DNA of 64,000 bases from Rhodamnia argentea (lineage: Eukaryota > Streptophyta > Magnoliopsida > Myrtales > Myrtaceae), in the NCBI RefSeq assembly GCF_020921035.1, contig NC_063155.1:25537294-25601293 (forward strand). Direction: 5' to 3'. Of the stretch, positions 27,210 through 40,500 are shown piece by piece. The number at the start of each line of letters is the position of its first letter. Within the stretch, counting starts at the first letter, position 1. Below the pieces are notes generated by a model that had not been told where the DNA came from, ran no database searches, and saw nothing but the letters and a program-made list of their open reading frames with translations. A program made the translations under genes and the position numbers.

Positions 27210-29149
27210 CGTTCAGCGTGGATCGTGAACAGACGTACGGACAGGAGACGGCGGATCGATCGGTCGGATGGGCTCGCTTCGCACCCCGTCGTCGCGCTCA
27301 ACCGAATCGAACAGAGGCGCCGTGGAGGGCTCGGAACTAGGGTTTGAAGACGGAGAAGAGGGAGAAGGGCCAAAACGGGGGCGTTCGGGGTGGGAAGCGA
27401 TTTTTAAAAGATCTTTCCGAAGGCTTCCAGCATTGCCCTATCTTACTCATTTCTCTGCGGTTGTCCTTTCTTTTCACCTGCAGTGGAAATAGGAACATAT
27501 TATTTTCTCCAGGAAATTTTTGTTGACTAACGTTTTTATTTAACTTATTATCTTTAATAAAATTTATTACAATTATCAAATCCCGAGCACACATGTTCGG
27601 TTGCACAGCAGAAACCTTATATCTTCATCGGAAAAACTAGAGACGTCGTGCTCGTAGGGAGTCTACTTATGAAATTCTGTCATTGATATAATCAACAAAC
27701 GTCACTCCACCTATGTTGGGACCGAGCCTATCCAAATAATTAATTTCGATACCTCATGTTGGGACATGCATTAAAAATCCAAATCTTAGACGAGGATCAT
27801 CAAAAGGAAGCTCAAGTATAAAGTTCGTTAACATATCTAGTAAGATCTAATATATTCATGCTAACGAGTTATGGATTAAATATGGTATATCGATTCCTCT
27901 AGCGGATTATATCTAACAGGTATTTCCTGGACACTAATAAATATGTATCTTTTGAGTACTAATTTTGGGGCCCGTGCGATGCACGAACACCTGTTTACAT
28001 TAGTTCTCGGTATTTAATTTTTGGATTTTAGAATAGAATTGGAACTTTTCTTGATTTAAGTAATCGTGATTTAGTAACACACGACTTGCGATATCATTAT
28101 CCAAATTGGAAATATCGAAATGTCTCCGATTTTCGTGACTTCGAACTCCAACCGATTAGATAGACAAAAGAATCTGGCTGAATTTACTCAATTCAATTGT
28201 TAGATGTCCTGTAGAAATAAACTAAAGAGTTTCTCCATGTTTAATTTTTTTTTTTCCCTCTTGGCGTTGCGACGTACGGGGTTTTGAGGTATGGTTAGGT
28301 TGGAACTCGGTAATATTTTCGGCGAACAATTACGCGACAATAGCAAGATGAAGTTTAGAAAAAGAGGGGGAATGGAAAGCTGACGTGGCCTGAGAATTGT
28401 CTCGATCGTATGTATGCCCGAGTCAAAAGTCGAAAGAGAGGAGACTTTTCAAATTGGCTTCCTCCGGTGGCTGCCTCGGGTCGGGTCAAAAACTCCAAAG
28501 CATTGCAGAAAGCGATGCCCGTCCAATTGGTGGAGCTGCTGCCCTTTTTGGACGGGTTCAATCTTGCCAGCATTTTTCAAGATCGAATCTGATATTTTAC
28601 TAACACCCAGTCCAATCGAGTTTTCTTCTTTTTTTTTTTTTTCGAAGCAATTCAAATCGAGTTATAACTACAAAAGTAGGGGTTCCGTTGGAATAAAACG
28701 AAACATATTTAGTAATATTGAAAATGATGTTATGACATGTTACTCCTCATCCAATTAAAAAAAAAACTGATTTTTCCCTCTCTTCATTCTCCATCCACAG
28801 CACCTTCGAGCCAAACCTCCGCACCTTTCCCATCGTCTGTCGCCGCTGCTAGCCTAGGCCCACTAATGTTGCCGGCCTAGCCGAGCCACCGCCTCCGTTG
28901 TTTTTTATAGTCGGTTCTGTCTTCCTGAGCATGACCTCTATTCCTCTGTTTTGCCTTTTGCTATTTGAGCTCGCAGCTATTGCCCGTTGCAACAGCTCTT
29001 CCATGGCCGTCGGGATCTTCACCTTGCCCTCAAGGCTCATAGCCATGGACGAGCCGGCGTCGCCAGACTTGCTGCCATGTCTCTAGATTAGAAGTTCCTC
29101 ATCCCCAATCTTTTTATCAACAGAATCGCACACCATTTAACATTTTTTT
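27210..29149. other. PP2A upstream region and gene-free spacer
   Basis: 27210-27480 is GC-rich and is probably the PP2A leader and core promoter. Further upstream the sequence is AT-rich. A near-palindromic string ggcccgtgcgatgcacg lies at about 27970-27986, a phrase I associate with plant repeats rather than genes. ORFs around 28397-28758 and 28849-29086 show no family resemblance. No gene is supported. Confidence 0.35.
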
Positions 29150-29245
29150 TATCTGGACCGATAGAAAAATGTTATTAAGTTTTAGGACTAAATTGTATTT
29201 TTTGAAAGCTTTAAAATTTAATTACACTTTCGATAAGTTTTATGA
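29150..29245. repeat. Single arm of the 10.0-10.4 kb palindromic repeat
   Basis: The phrases ttaagttttaggactaaatt, tttttgaaagctttaaaattt and aattacacttt match the right arm of the element at 10035-10420. The inverted partner is missing here, so this is a fragment. Confidence 0.45.
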
Positions 29246-29399
29246 GCGGAATGGATGTCATGCTTGGCACAACTTCCACAGTCAATTTTTCATCCAGAAC
29301 TAGCTAAAAACCCAATCAGTCCAATGCCCTAAATCATATCGTTCTTCCACAGTCCTTTACAAATATCTTTTCACCGAAGGAGATGGATGCTCATGCTTG

Positions 29400-30330
29400 G
29401 GGATTTTCAGGAAGCATCTCCAATAATTTTGGAAGGTTGTCGTCCTTGGATGATTTGAATTTGGATAGTAACGATTCTTCTAGCTTTGCCATCCAGTCGG
29501 GGGGGCCTTGTGCTTCTCAAAAAACTCAACTTGTCTCATTGTAACAAGTTCACATATCTGCCTCCACTTCCCTCGAGCTTGCTTGAGTTGAATATGGCGA
29601 ACTGTACTGCATTGGAGCATGAATTGACTTGACAAATGCGAAGGGTTTAAGGGAGTTAAATTTTACTAATTGCAGCAATTTAGTTGACATCGCTGGTCTC
29701 CAGGTATTGAAGTCTGTAAGACGTCTATTCTTGGTTGGTCGCAAGGCATGCTTCCCAGCAGTGGAGAAGAATTGAAAAGGTAAAAGGAAGGATGAACATC
29801 AGTTTTCAGGTTTTCGCCCCTCTGTTTACTATCTTCAATCATGAATGCATTCGACCTCAAATGTGTTTTTCATGGATAATGCAGGTTGCTCTAAAGCATT
29901 TGTATAACTTGAGTGTCCCTGGGAGTGAGATTCGGCAATGGTTTTTTCAGGAAGTTCCTCATTTTGCTGCTCTGAAGAACCGCGAGATTATAGGAGTAAT
30001 TTTTGCTGTTGTTGTCTCTCTAGAAAGTGTAAACTGGGGAAACATTCCACTGCCGGCAATGGGATACATCAACAGAAGGCTTATCGAGCTTGAAGATTCA
30101 ATAAATTCCATGACATTAAACCTGATGGGGGTCCCCGACACAAGGGAAGACCAGCTTTACTCGATAGATTTCCAGAATTCAAGCCAATGGTTCGGGTGTT
30201 AAAGAAAGGAGACAGGATAGATATAGTCCTGCGAGACCTGGCACGCTTTCCTGGGCTCTCTCTGAGAAAGCCCGGGATATATCTGATTTTTGAGAATGAC
30301 GATGATTATGATGTTAATGAAGAATGGTAG
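29400..30330 (+). pseudogene. TIR-NBS-LRR resistance-gene remnant (last LRRs and C-terminal C-JID domain)
   Basis: Frames at about 29415-29750 encode leucine-rich repeats of the TNL type: SNNFGRLSSLDDLNLDSND, then LPPLPSSLLELNMANCTALE and GLRELNFTNCSNLVDIAGL. A probable intron (29780-29884) precedes the post-LRR C-JID domain, recognisable from ALKHLYNLSVPGSEIRQWFF and LKNREIIGVIFAVVVSLESV. At about 30155-30165 the frame shifts: the remainder (RFPEFKPMVRVLKKGDRIDI ... GIYLIFENDDDYDVNEEW, stop at 30330) continues in another frame. More shifts occur in the LRR part, near 29510 and 29750. TIR, NB-ARC and most LRRs are absent. It is therefore a decayed 3' fragment of a TNL immune receptor gene, not a functional copy. 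Confidence 0.8.
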
Positions 30331-30789
30331 GACGAATCCCAGCAGTCGGTGTCTCAGAAACTGGCCAAGTCCATCAGCTCCTTGTGCGATCTTCTTTTTC
30401 CTTTATCCTCACAACGAAGTGACAAAAAGCTAATCTAAACTTCTACTTTAGAAGTTCTTTTGTCCCACCACCTCTTCATAACATGCCTCCTTCGGCAATA
30501 TTTGGTCCAGGGTTCATTCCAATAAAAAAAGGATTGGGGATGTAAGGTGATTATACACGTTTTCTTGCACACGGCTTTTGCTTACAGAATAGAATAGGAT
30601 ACTGCTCGACAGATATCCTCTGCCTTTCTCTTGCACGAGACCGAATGATTAAGCACAAAGCCGCTAGTACCTGTACAAGGACCAAGTCCATAATTACTGC
30701 TGCGTTCGAAGGGGATCATAGGGCAAGAACTCAGAAGTTTTAATCAGTTTTGAAAATCTGAGAAAATGTTCCTTCTTCGATTAATGAGG

Positions 30790-31290
30790 TACTTTCAACA
30801 ACCACGCTTTTAGCAATTCCTCATAACCAGCCCTGACTTTTTTGAGAGGTTGGCCGGTTGGTTTGTCATCCTCAAACAACTTAGGGATGCAACTAGCGAT
30901 GGCTCCCAGAGTAGCACCCGAATAGCCCTAACAGATTTTCCGCTCATCCAGAGAACTAATGAAATAGAACAGGCAAAGGAACTCCTTATTGCCGCCAACC
31001 GATCATTTGCAATGCAAGAAATGAGCATCAAACCAGTCCTGAATAAACAGCGAGCCACCATTATGAACAAAGCTTTGACAACAAACAATGAGCAGGAAGA
31101 CATACGAATACTTGACGGTTTGGCTAGAAGTAGCCCATAACACAATGAATGCAAGCAGCATTCCTACCGCTCTCAAAAACAGTGATACTCTTGGCATATG
31201 GAAGAGTCCGGAAGTCTGGTATAGTTGCATCCCTCCTTTCCCTCCAGTCCAGGGATGTGTACGACCCTTTGTCGAGAAAGGCAATTTTGC
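30790..31290 (-). other. Possible remnant of a membrane-protein gene, unidentified
   Basis: On the minus strand an open frame reads ...TKGRTHPWTGGKGG... into a long hydrophobic stretch (SLFLRAVGMLLAFIVLWATS, then YSYVFLLIVC). Neighbouring frames continue with protein-like strings such as GYSGATLGAIASCIPKLFED and RAGYEELLKAWLL. The switching of frames and an in-frame stop suggest decay, or exons I could not join. I do not recognise the family. It lies about 300 bp beyond the ALA3 stop on the same strand, and could also be ALA3 3' flanking sequence with chance hydrophobic frames. Confidence 0.25.
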
Positions 31291-31587
31291 AAGGGCTAAT
31301 ACAAAAGATCGTACGTTTGCGAATCTGTTAATAATGGAGAAACTCGAACCGTCTAAAATTTTCATTTCGCAGTAGTAAGAAATGCATACATGTACATCCG
31401 AGCTAGTAACTAGGTAAGCACAGGCCACTGTGGCTCCTCTAAAGTGTACCAGGTTCGAAGCATGGCGAGCAACTATAATGTCCATATATAACAAATAAAA
31501 GGAAAAAGCTACAATTATGGTACAGCTAACTTTACAACTTTGAATCTATACGGCTCACTACCAAAATCTAAGTGTAGTACTTAAAAT

Positions 31588-34500
31588 TCATTTCTTGGGC
31601 AATGTCTTCGGCTTAGTCCTCATGCTGGCTCTTCTTATGACATCCCAAGCCTTTTGCGGAGCATAGACACCGTGCTGTGAAGCGAAAAACGACTCATACC
31701 CAGGTGAGTCAAAAGCAAAACCAGTGTACCTAGATGTCTCGCGTGGAAGTAGAGAAATAGCAAAGCTCCTCTCTTGATCCGGCGTGAGCTGGTTCCTGAT
31801 TTCCAAGGTACCTGCCCCGGTGAAATCATCGGGCTCATGCCTGTGAATTTCCTGTACTATCTGATAATCATATGGGAAGAACCACCTTTGAATCCTGTAA
31901 CCAGGTGCATGAAAAATTAGTGGGGAAAAAAAAAGAAACAAATCAGAGGAATTATTTATGGCAATTACTAGAAAAAAACACTCATTGCTAATAAACAGAA
32001 TCCGCAAGACAGAATATGGTGAGTCCACAAAACAATCAATTGAGATGTGCCAGCTGTCAAGTTCCTCCGAGCCAATAAACACTTATACCAATTAAGGTTG
32101 ATATATGGCTTTATATTGAAACCGCAATCCAGAAATAGGGCAATGTTCAGCCCAGAGAGGGAAGAGGGGTGTGTGTGTGTGTATGTATGTATGTATGTAT
32201 AGAGAGAGAGAGAGACAGTGAGAGAAGTAGGGCAGATGCAATTTGCAAATGATGAAACATATGAGAACACCAATAAATTTTTGAAAAACTGGAAAAGTAT
32301 AGACATGACAAGCCATCTTGTCTTGGACCAAATAGGGACAAAAGTAGCCATGAAATAGACAATGAAGATGAGGAAGGCCATTTGAAAGAAAAAGGAGGTC
32401 TTCCACTATACTGTCCATGACAAGCGTCCTCCGTTAGTTTTAGCAAAGCCAAGTTGCAGATTTGCAATCTGTATTCATGAACAAATTTACTTAAGGACTA
32501 TGTTACAGTGTTTCTCCCTGTTGTAAGAAACAAATATGTCTAAGAATGAAAAAGCCTGAGCCTTTTACTTTTTCGCCAGATAAAAGTCTGAAACCTTACC
32601 CTTGCCATAAGAAGTCACCAAGCAGCGCAACAATTGGAACCAGAAGTAATGTCAGGTAGAAGTAGACTGTACTCATTATTACATAGATGACATAAGAGAG
32701 ATTTTCCTGCACATACATGTAATAAGAAGAATATCAGAATAATTGCTATCCAATAAAGGACTAGCTGAGGTAAAGAGAAGGAAGGAACCCCAAGAAAGGG
32801 AAAAGACTCACCCTTATAAGAGAATATATGAAAACAAAAACAAACCAAGCAAGGATGCTTCCACTGATACCAATATGATGCCATCTTGTGATTGTATTAC
32901 ACATCATAAGAAGGCGTAAGTTGACAGTGACAACAACACAGGTAAATGCCATTGTGCTGACGTCCCAGAGGCCGAACAATTTTCCCGATGAATTTAGACC
33001 AGTAGAACTAGAAGCTGTCACAAAGTGGTAAAAGACGAGAGACTGGTAGATTGCAGAAAAAGCCCAGGTTGCCACAACTCTCCACTTGAAGTATGAATTC
33101 CGTATTCCCTCCTTATACAGTTGTGGATACTTCTTGGAAAGTGATGCACTAACATCCTGGAAAACACGCAACGACACTGTCAAGTATTTGCTCCTATTGG
33201 GATCTTAGTTAAAGTATATTTATGAATATTAGCCAGCAGTTATCAGGTAGTAGCAAATAAGGAAATCGGAGCTTGGTTAGTGTCTCGTGCTTTATAAATG
33301 AAGCTACTATGTATAATTTTATTCAGATATTGAGCAAAGATGTAGTATTTGTTGATTCTCTCTCCCTCTCTTGCATATCATAGAAATATCTACATGGTAT
33401 GAGAGCCACCAAGAGAGAGGGACCCAAATCGAAACCCCAACTTTATTTTTCCTCTTGCCTTTAGTATAAAAACCCCAGCCACCACTATTCAGTCAACTCC
33501 ATCTGAACAATCTCTTAGTGTTTGTCCACAGCAATAGTCCTCGATGAAGCATCAATCTACAGTGTCAATTAAAGCTCGCCAGCCTTGGGGACTCAAGCAA
33601 GTTTTTTCATCGACTCTATAGAGTCACAAGTCAAGCTCGTCTCCAGCCGCGACCTCTGCCACTTGTAGCCGTTGATACTTATTGACAAGGGGAGTCTCGC
33701 TGTTCACTGCTGCTCATCAGTCTCCCTCTTATTTCATTGTCTGTCGTCAACCGTGAGCCATCTTCGTTGCTCACCTTCATCAGTTAGCCGGTTGACCTTC
33801 GTCTATCAAACACAAGCCTTAGCCGGTTGACCTTCGTCTGTCAAACACGAGCCCTGTCCGCCATGGATCTGTCCACTTCATTCTCGCTTAGCCAACTCTG
33901 TCCTCGTCTTTCTTCATGGTAGGAGAACACTACCGGTCGAGTCCCTCTGTCCGCCGAGTCTTGCCCAAGTCGCCATCTTTGTTTCTTCATGTCCTCTCCA
34001 TCATTTCCAGTTCGTGTTCATCGAGATAATGTTATTCTTCATCAAGTCCAACTATGCTCTCTACTATTTTCTGGTCCTTCATGTGTGTCTGATTGTTCAT
34101 TCCTAGTATGTTTCCCTGTCAACTGAAAAGGTCATTGTCTTCACCAAACCTCCCAGTTCCATTTCTCTGAAATCTCCACATTTTTAATGTGGACATCATC
34201 CATGAGACTCATCTTCAAGTGCATAACATCGTCGACGAGAGAAGTCGCTGTCAAGTTTCCAGGCAACTATGAGTGCCAGAGTCGAGCACACCTCTGTCGA
34301 GCAGCGAGAGTCAACTACATGGGGGTGATGCAGTTTAGTTTGCACAATTCAGAAGTCAGGTTCCCACATATTTCGACCCAGTTGTTGAGAAAGAAGTGCC
34401 AATTTCGTGTTTCTTCACAGCTTCTCCATCAAATATGGCGTTAATCTGTATTATATTTAATTTTTCATGTAAGGTCCGGCTTACGCAATTGTCCTTGTCT

Positions 34501-37500
34501 AAAAAACCGATGTACCGACAGCACCCATTATCTAGTGTAAGATCCAACCTATAGAGCGCTTTGGTCACTGACTTTGGGAGAAAGTAGTACCTGCATTGTG
34601 CAAACTGGATGCACCAGTTATAGGGGGACTGTTGTTTAAGTATGTTTAAGAATATTAGTCAACAGTTAGTGGGTGGTCACAATTAAGGAAATCAGGATCT
34701 TCTTAGTGTCTCTCACAATCCACAAATAGAGCCATCTATGTTCTATTTTATAGGTATTATTAAGTAAGGATGTAATATTTATTGATTCTCTCTCCCTCTC
34801 TCTTGAAGATCCTAGAAGATTTACAATTTGCCACCAGACAGTACAACTAACAGATTTTATCATCCGCAATGCAAGAACTCAAGTACTCATTGAGTCAAAA
34901 AAACTAAAGTTAAAATCGCCTTTATCCTTCTAGTGAAAAAAAAAAGATGCTGTATATTTAATAAATGAAACTTACCTTCTCAAAAAGCCCAAAAACAATC
35001 ACCGGAAGAGAAGTAAACATGACGTTATACAATGACTGGAACCAATCATCATAGAACCTTTGACCAGAAAATCCAGCTTGAAAGGTGAACCAAAATTGAG
35101 TCAAGGTGAATGTAAGGTTCTTGTAAAAGAAGTAAGTAACAACCTGCAGAGACAGAAAGCAGCCAATTAGGCTAACTATCTTATGTGATAAAATAAAAGT
35201 CCCACGACATATGCTTGACCTTGCATATTCTGAGATATGACCACCGTCCATGCACAAGTAGTAATTCTGTAAGAAATCGGAACTGTGCAATTGCAAAATC
35301 ACTAGCCATCACAGCTTGCATTCCTTCCAACCCACTAATGCCAACACCAACATGAGCGGCTTGAATCATGCTAACATCATTGGCACCATCACCAATACTA
35401 AGTGTTATTTTGCGAGCTCCTTTCTTCACCAGACTTGTCACCTATAAAGAGTAACAGAAACTCAAGATATTACCTCAAACTGAATATTAAAGCAGCGTTC
35501 CCTCAATACTTTACACTTGATGTAGAGTAAGCTCCAGAAAATGTCCAGCTGGGAAATAACTACGTATAACTTTATCGAAGAAATTACTCCCACATAAAAG
35601 AAGAACGGAGAGTTGAAATTTTATATGCTTCATGAACTCCCTTCCGCACATCGCAGTAAATATATGTTGGCATTGAAATAAAGGGAGGAAACTCATGAGA
35701 CCAGAACAAAATAAAACCTTCACCATATAGCTATAAGTCCGGTCAGCTATGCAACATCTTATTACGCTATAGTGCTGTGTTCTGTATCAAATCTTCTGTA
35801 AGCTCTTGCTCACTCTTTCGTAAAAGACATGGAAGGAGATGATAAACAAGGACGTGCAGTATTCACAACTTACAGAAGACTCGCTATAGTTACAATGTAT
35901 GGTCCCCCAGGATTCCCATAGCTGACTCAAACAAAGTGGTATAGGGCTTAGTTTGCTTGCTGTTCCATTGTAAATGTTCTTCCTACACTTCTTGCTGTTA
36001 TAGTTTTTGTGACCCAGTCGCAGGATCACTTTCACAAAGTCAGTGTGAATGTTATCCAAAGCACCACTTATCTTCCAAAGAAATGAAACCAGTGACAAGA
36101 CAATTAAAAATGTGAGCCATAATGCCAATAAGGTGGAGCTGATATTTCTGTAATTATGTAATACATAATCAATTAGCATGGATCTAATTCGACCTCTTGT
36201 AACATGCAATATCAAGAGTCATCAGTGGCTACCTGAGCTTTCTGTAAAGGAGAGACACGGCAGCAAACAACTGAAGTACAGTTCAAGCTCAAATTCAGCA
36301 GCATTGTACGCAAATTTGGGTCCAATGCATACATTAAGCACTTTCCATCGATCACAAGAGCGAGTTTTGGGCCAGATACAGTGCGAAAATAGTGCTGTGC
36401 TTCCTCAAGACTTTTACTCAGCTGTTTTCTGACTTCTTCCTTCATTAAACGTGCAAGCTCAACAGGGTCACCCTGGCCAGCAAATACATAGTTATATGAA
36501 CAGATCTTGTAAATTTCACAGCACAAACGGCTGAATCAAGTAGTTCCTCTCACCCTTTCTTCAACTTCTCTTATCACATCAGTCTCCGAGCTAATGATAA
36601 ACTGTTTCATATCATTATCAATCAACTTGCATGCTGCAGCAAAAAAGGTTTTATATTTCAGTCACATCTGGGTAGTTACATACTAACAAGCAGTTCTGTA
36701 ATAGGTCACAAACCATAAGCTATGTTGATAGCGGTTTCCAACTTGTCCCCTGTTAGCACCCAAATCTTAATCCCAGCTTTAGAAAGAGTCTCTATACAAT
36801 TTGGTACTCCTTCCTGAAGTTTGTCTTCAATTGCAGTGCATCCTATCAATATAAGCTCCTTTTCTATTAATTCTGCAACCTACACAAGAATCACAATTTA
36901 AATACTACTGATTGAAGCATATGAGAAAAACCATGACAATCCATGTAATTGACCCCTTTAATCAATGATATTCATCTTCACTGACAGAACAGCAGTGATG
37001 ACAACTTCATGGAGTCAGCTACGTGGATCTTCTCACTGAAAAGACAACCATGAGTTTTCATATTCCAAAGTATCAAGCTGTTTTTATTCTCATGGACTCA
37101 ACATTGGCCAGGGTTGAATAGCTCTTGCAGTATTCCAGAGAGCTCTAAGCAACTCGCATGCTGATCATTTTTTTGGGTCCTCTGTGGAATCTCCATGGAT
37201 GGATGTGGCTGTACTTCCCTACGCTCTTTTCCTTTAAATTTGCAGTATGCAAAAGAGAACCCTAGTTTTTAAATTGAAATTGACAACAAAAATCCCTTTT
37301 AACAAAGGAGTCCTGAGACAAATTTTAGATTATCTTGTATCTTTTACAAAAAAAACAGATATTGTGAGTGGGAGAGAGAAATGTCGAAGTCTTGAACATA
37401 AGTCACAAGACTCCGCAAAGGTTGGTTTTCATGCAGAGACGGTCGTTCTCAACCACAGACGCACATTGAGATTCAAATGGCTAAAATTCTTACGTTCCAT

Positions 37501-40500
37501 ATAGGTCAGGAGGCACGTGAAAAGGAAAGAGAGAACAAAGCATATTTACTCTATGCTTATTCTATCAGTGTCACATTGACGTGTTAGGATGCCACGTACC
37601 TCATCTAATTTCTTCTCACGGTCTCTTAATGATGATTTAGCCTGGATGAACTTCTCATTCCACCCTTCATATATCTCAGGACTCAAATCTCTATAGGCCA
37701 AGCAAAGGGTACGTAATCCAGCAGATCCATATTGTTCCAAGTTTTCCCTCGTTATTCTTTTCAAGTCATCTTGTCCCTGAGCTAACCTCTCGTAGATCAC
37801 AGAATCAGCTCCCTGCAGAAAGTATGCTCCTCAGGAAGTCAAATTTTATTCTGAGCAGCATTTGGCAATCTCATTCATATAAGGGAGGGAAAAAAAGGTC
37901 AAATCTTATTACTTTGCAGTACAAAACAAGCCTTCCATCTGGATAACGGCACACAACAGACTGACGCTTCCTTGTACTACATATTCAACAAAGACACCAA
38001 AAATGTTAGTTTCACCCCATTTGAAAACATACACAATAAGTATAAAGGAAAAGTAGACCACCTGTTAAACTCAAGGACATTAAGAATCTCATAGGCAACG
38101 TCATCAACTTTACCCATCTTTTCCACATGAGATTCTCGGACATATATCATGGTAGGTGTACGCCTGCAAATAGACAAACATGAGAACCATTACCATGGCA
38201 TGCTTTATGATTTGAAATGACACTACAAACACTATTACTAGTCAAACAGCAACTTATTAGGTACGAATATCGCCAACCATTATAGTGAAGCATGGGTGCT
38301 AGATCAACCGCATATATTCAGTTATATGGGAGATAAACTTCCTTGTTAGTAGCCAAAGAAAGCTATAAATTAAAGAAAAAATTCATCATGTGCAGTTGTA
38401 GTAAGGGCAAACCTGTAGAAGAAGAAGCCAAAGTTCTTTGCAGCAATCACCAATGCAGCTTCATCAGGTGATGCAGCTTGATATGTTATCTTTTCTGGAG
38501 AATCATCTCCTTCAGGTAATACAGTATGACATATGGCGAGGCACCTGAAAAACTCCTGCAGATTAAGATCATATCAGCATTATTTAAGAGAGAAGAGGAC
38601 CACAAATCAGATATCACGAATATTTTTGTTTAGTCAATCAATAAAACCATATAAAGCATAAACTGAAAGGTTGCCAGAACTTCATCATAAAAAATATCTT
38701 AGATTTAGCATCCAATTTCTAATAAGAGAAAACAAGATCACTGGCGATAATTCTCAAGATTTAAACTTGCTTTGTAATTACTACCGTTCAAACACTTGGA
38801 TCGTGATCCTAGAGGTGTCAAACAAGTGGGTCCGGTCGGATTTGGGTCAGGTCGAATGTGGTACAACCCATATTGACCCGTTTTTATACAACACAAATTT
38901 AATGATCCATGCCCGACCCGACCCATGCCCAACCCATATTTCTTAAACATTTCCATATTTAACTAAATCATATAATACTTGTTCTAATAATTTGATAAAA
39001 AAAAAATGAAGCTGCTAAAACACTTTTATGCAATACAAATTTAGTAAAATTTTTCAAAATTTTTTTATTTTTTAAAGATATTTTTCTTTTTTTTTTTTCC
39101 TTTTTTCTTTTCTTTTTTCCATTTTTCTTTTTTCATTCTCCCTCCTCCGTTTGCAACTCCTCCTCCATCCGCGGGTTGCAGGGCTTCGGCGACGATCAGT
39201 AGCCCAGCAACCGGCCACGTCCTGGCGACCTACAGTTCAGCCAATCCAGGCAAGCATGAGCTTGCCTGTTGGCAGAGGTCTCTGGGCATTATAAGTCTTC
39301 CCGTTCGCGGCGTCTTCGAAAGCCTCGAGACCGGCGAGCTGCTCGCTAGATCTCGTGCTAGAGGTCAGATCTCGGCATGCTTGGTGCCAGATCCTGTGGC
39401 TTTCGCTTGTCTTGTGGCTCGAGACTCCCTACATCTACCACGTCATCAATGGCATCATCATCACCATCGCTGCTTCCTCCAAGCTCCAAGGCAACGGCCA
39501 TGAGGAGGAGAAAGTACGGGTGATCTATCTCTGTGTTCGTCACTCTTGGCCCCGGGAAGAAGAAGGAAACAGAGATGAAGACTGCAATGGCTTCGTGATC
39601 GTGGGTGTGGCCTTGTAGAGTTGAAAAATGGGTTAAAATATGGGTCAATAAAGTGACCCATATTTTAACCTGTTTTTTGGGCTTCAGTTTTTTTCAACCC
39701 ATTTTAGCCCATTCTAGAAAAAAGTGAGTTACCCATGTAGAATAGGGCCTCCTCAAACTGAGTTATAAAATGGGTACATGACCGATATTGCCGGCTCTAT
39801 TGATTACATACAATATGGATCAATAAAAGGAGACGAACAAAAATTAAATCTGGGAGAGCATCTCTCGAATAGCTGGTTATATCTAAAAGCATATTCCCAA
39901 ATGCATAACATTTAAAGAAAATAAGCTACCTCGCCTATATTTCTTGTTAACATCTTCCATTTGTTTACTTGCATCTTATATACAAAATGTACAATTGATC
40001 TTGCAAACATCAACTTATCAATCATGATCTCTGCATCTAGTAGGATCACACATCATACCTCTTTCTCATAATGCACATAAGGAAGATATCTAAGTCCTTT
40101 TTAGCATAACTTTGGACGTGGTGCATCTAAAAAAGACACTAGAGATGACTCAAAACATTTAAGGAGATGTCAAAATTTGTGCATTCCCATGTGGGCTTGC
40201 AAACCACCCATCCAACTATGTGCACACACAAACATACATATGCGCAACCTAAACCATAAACATGTATCTAACTGTAACTTCAATAGCATGTAGGGGCAAA
40301 AACTGGCTCCTAAAAATCAACGACAATATCAAGTGAAGTGTATCCTAAATCTCAGCATACTTGATACTCAAACCTTCACCAAATGAGAAAAGCTGATGGG
40401 CAATTTGCCTTATAATGTAACACCAACCTTGCACATATCAGGATTTGGCTCGTTCCTCCAAGCTCCACGCATGAGCCTCGCATCATCAAAATTAAAACCC

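Noticed and set aside
33181-34830. The pentamer atttg on both sides as a target-site duplication of the LTR element
   Set aside because: On the left it lies 12 bases outside the apparent LTR edge, so it may be coincidence; it was recorded only as ambiguous.
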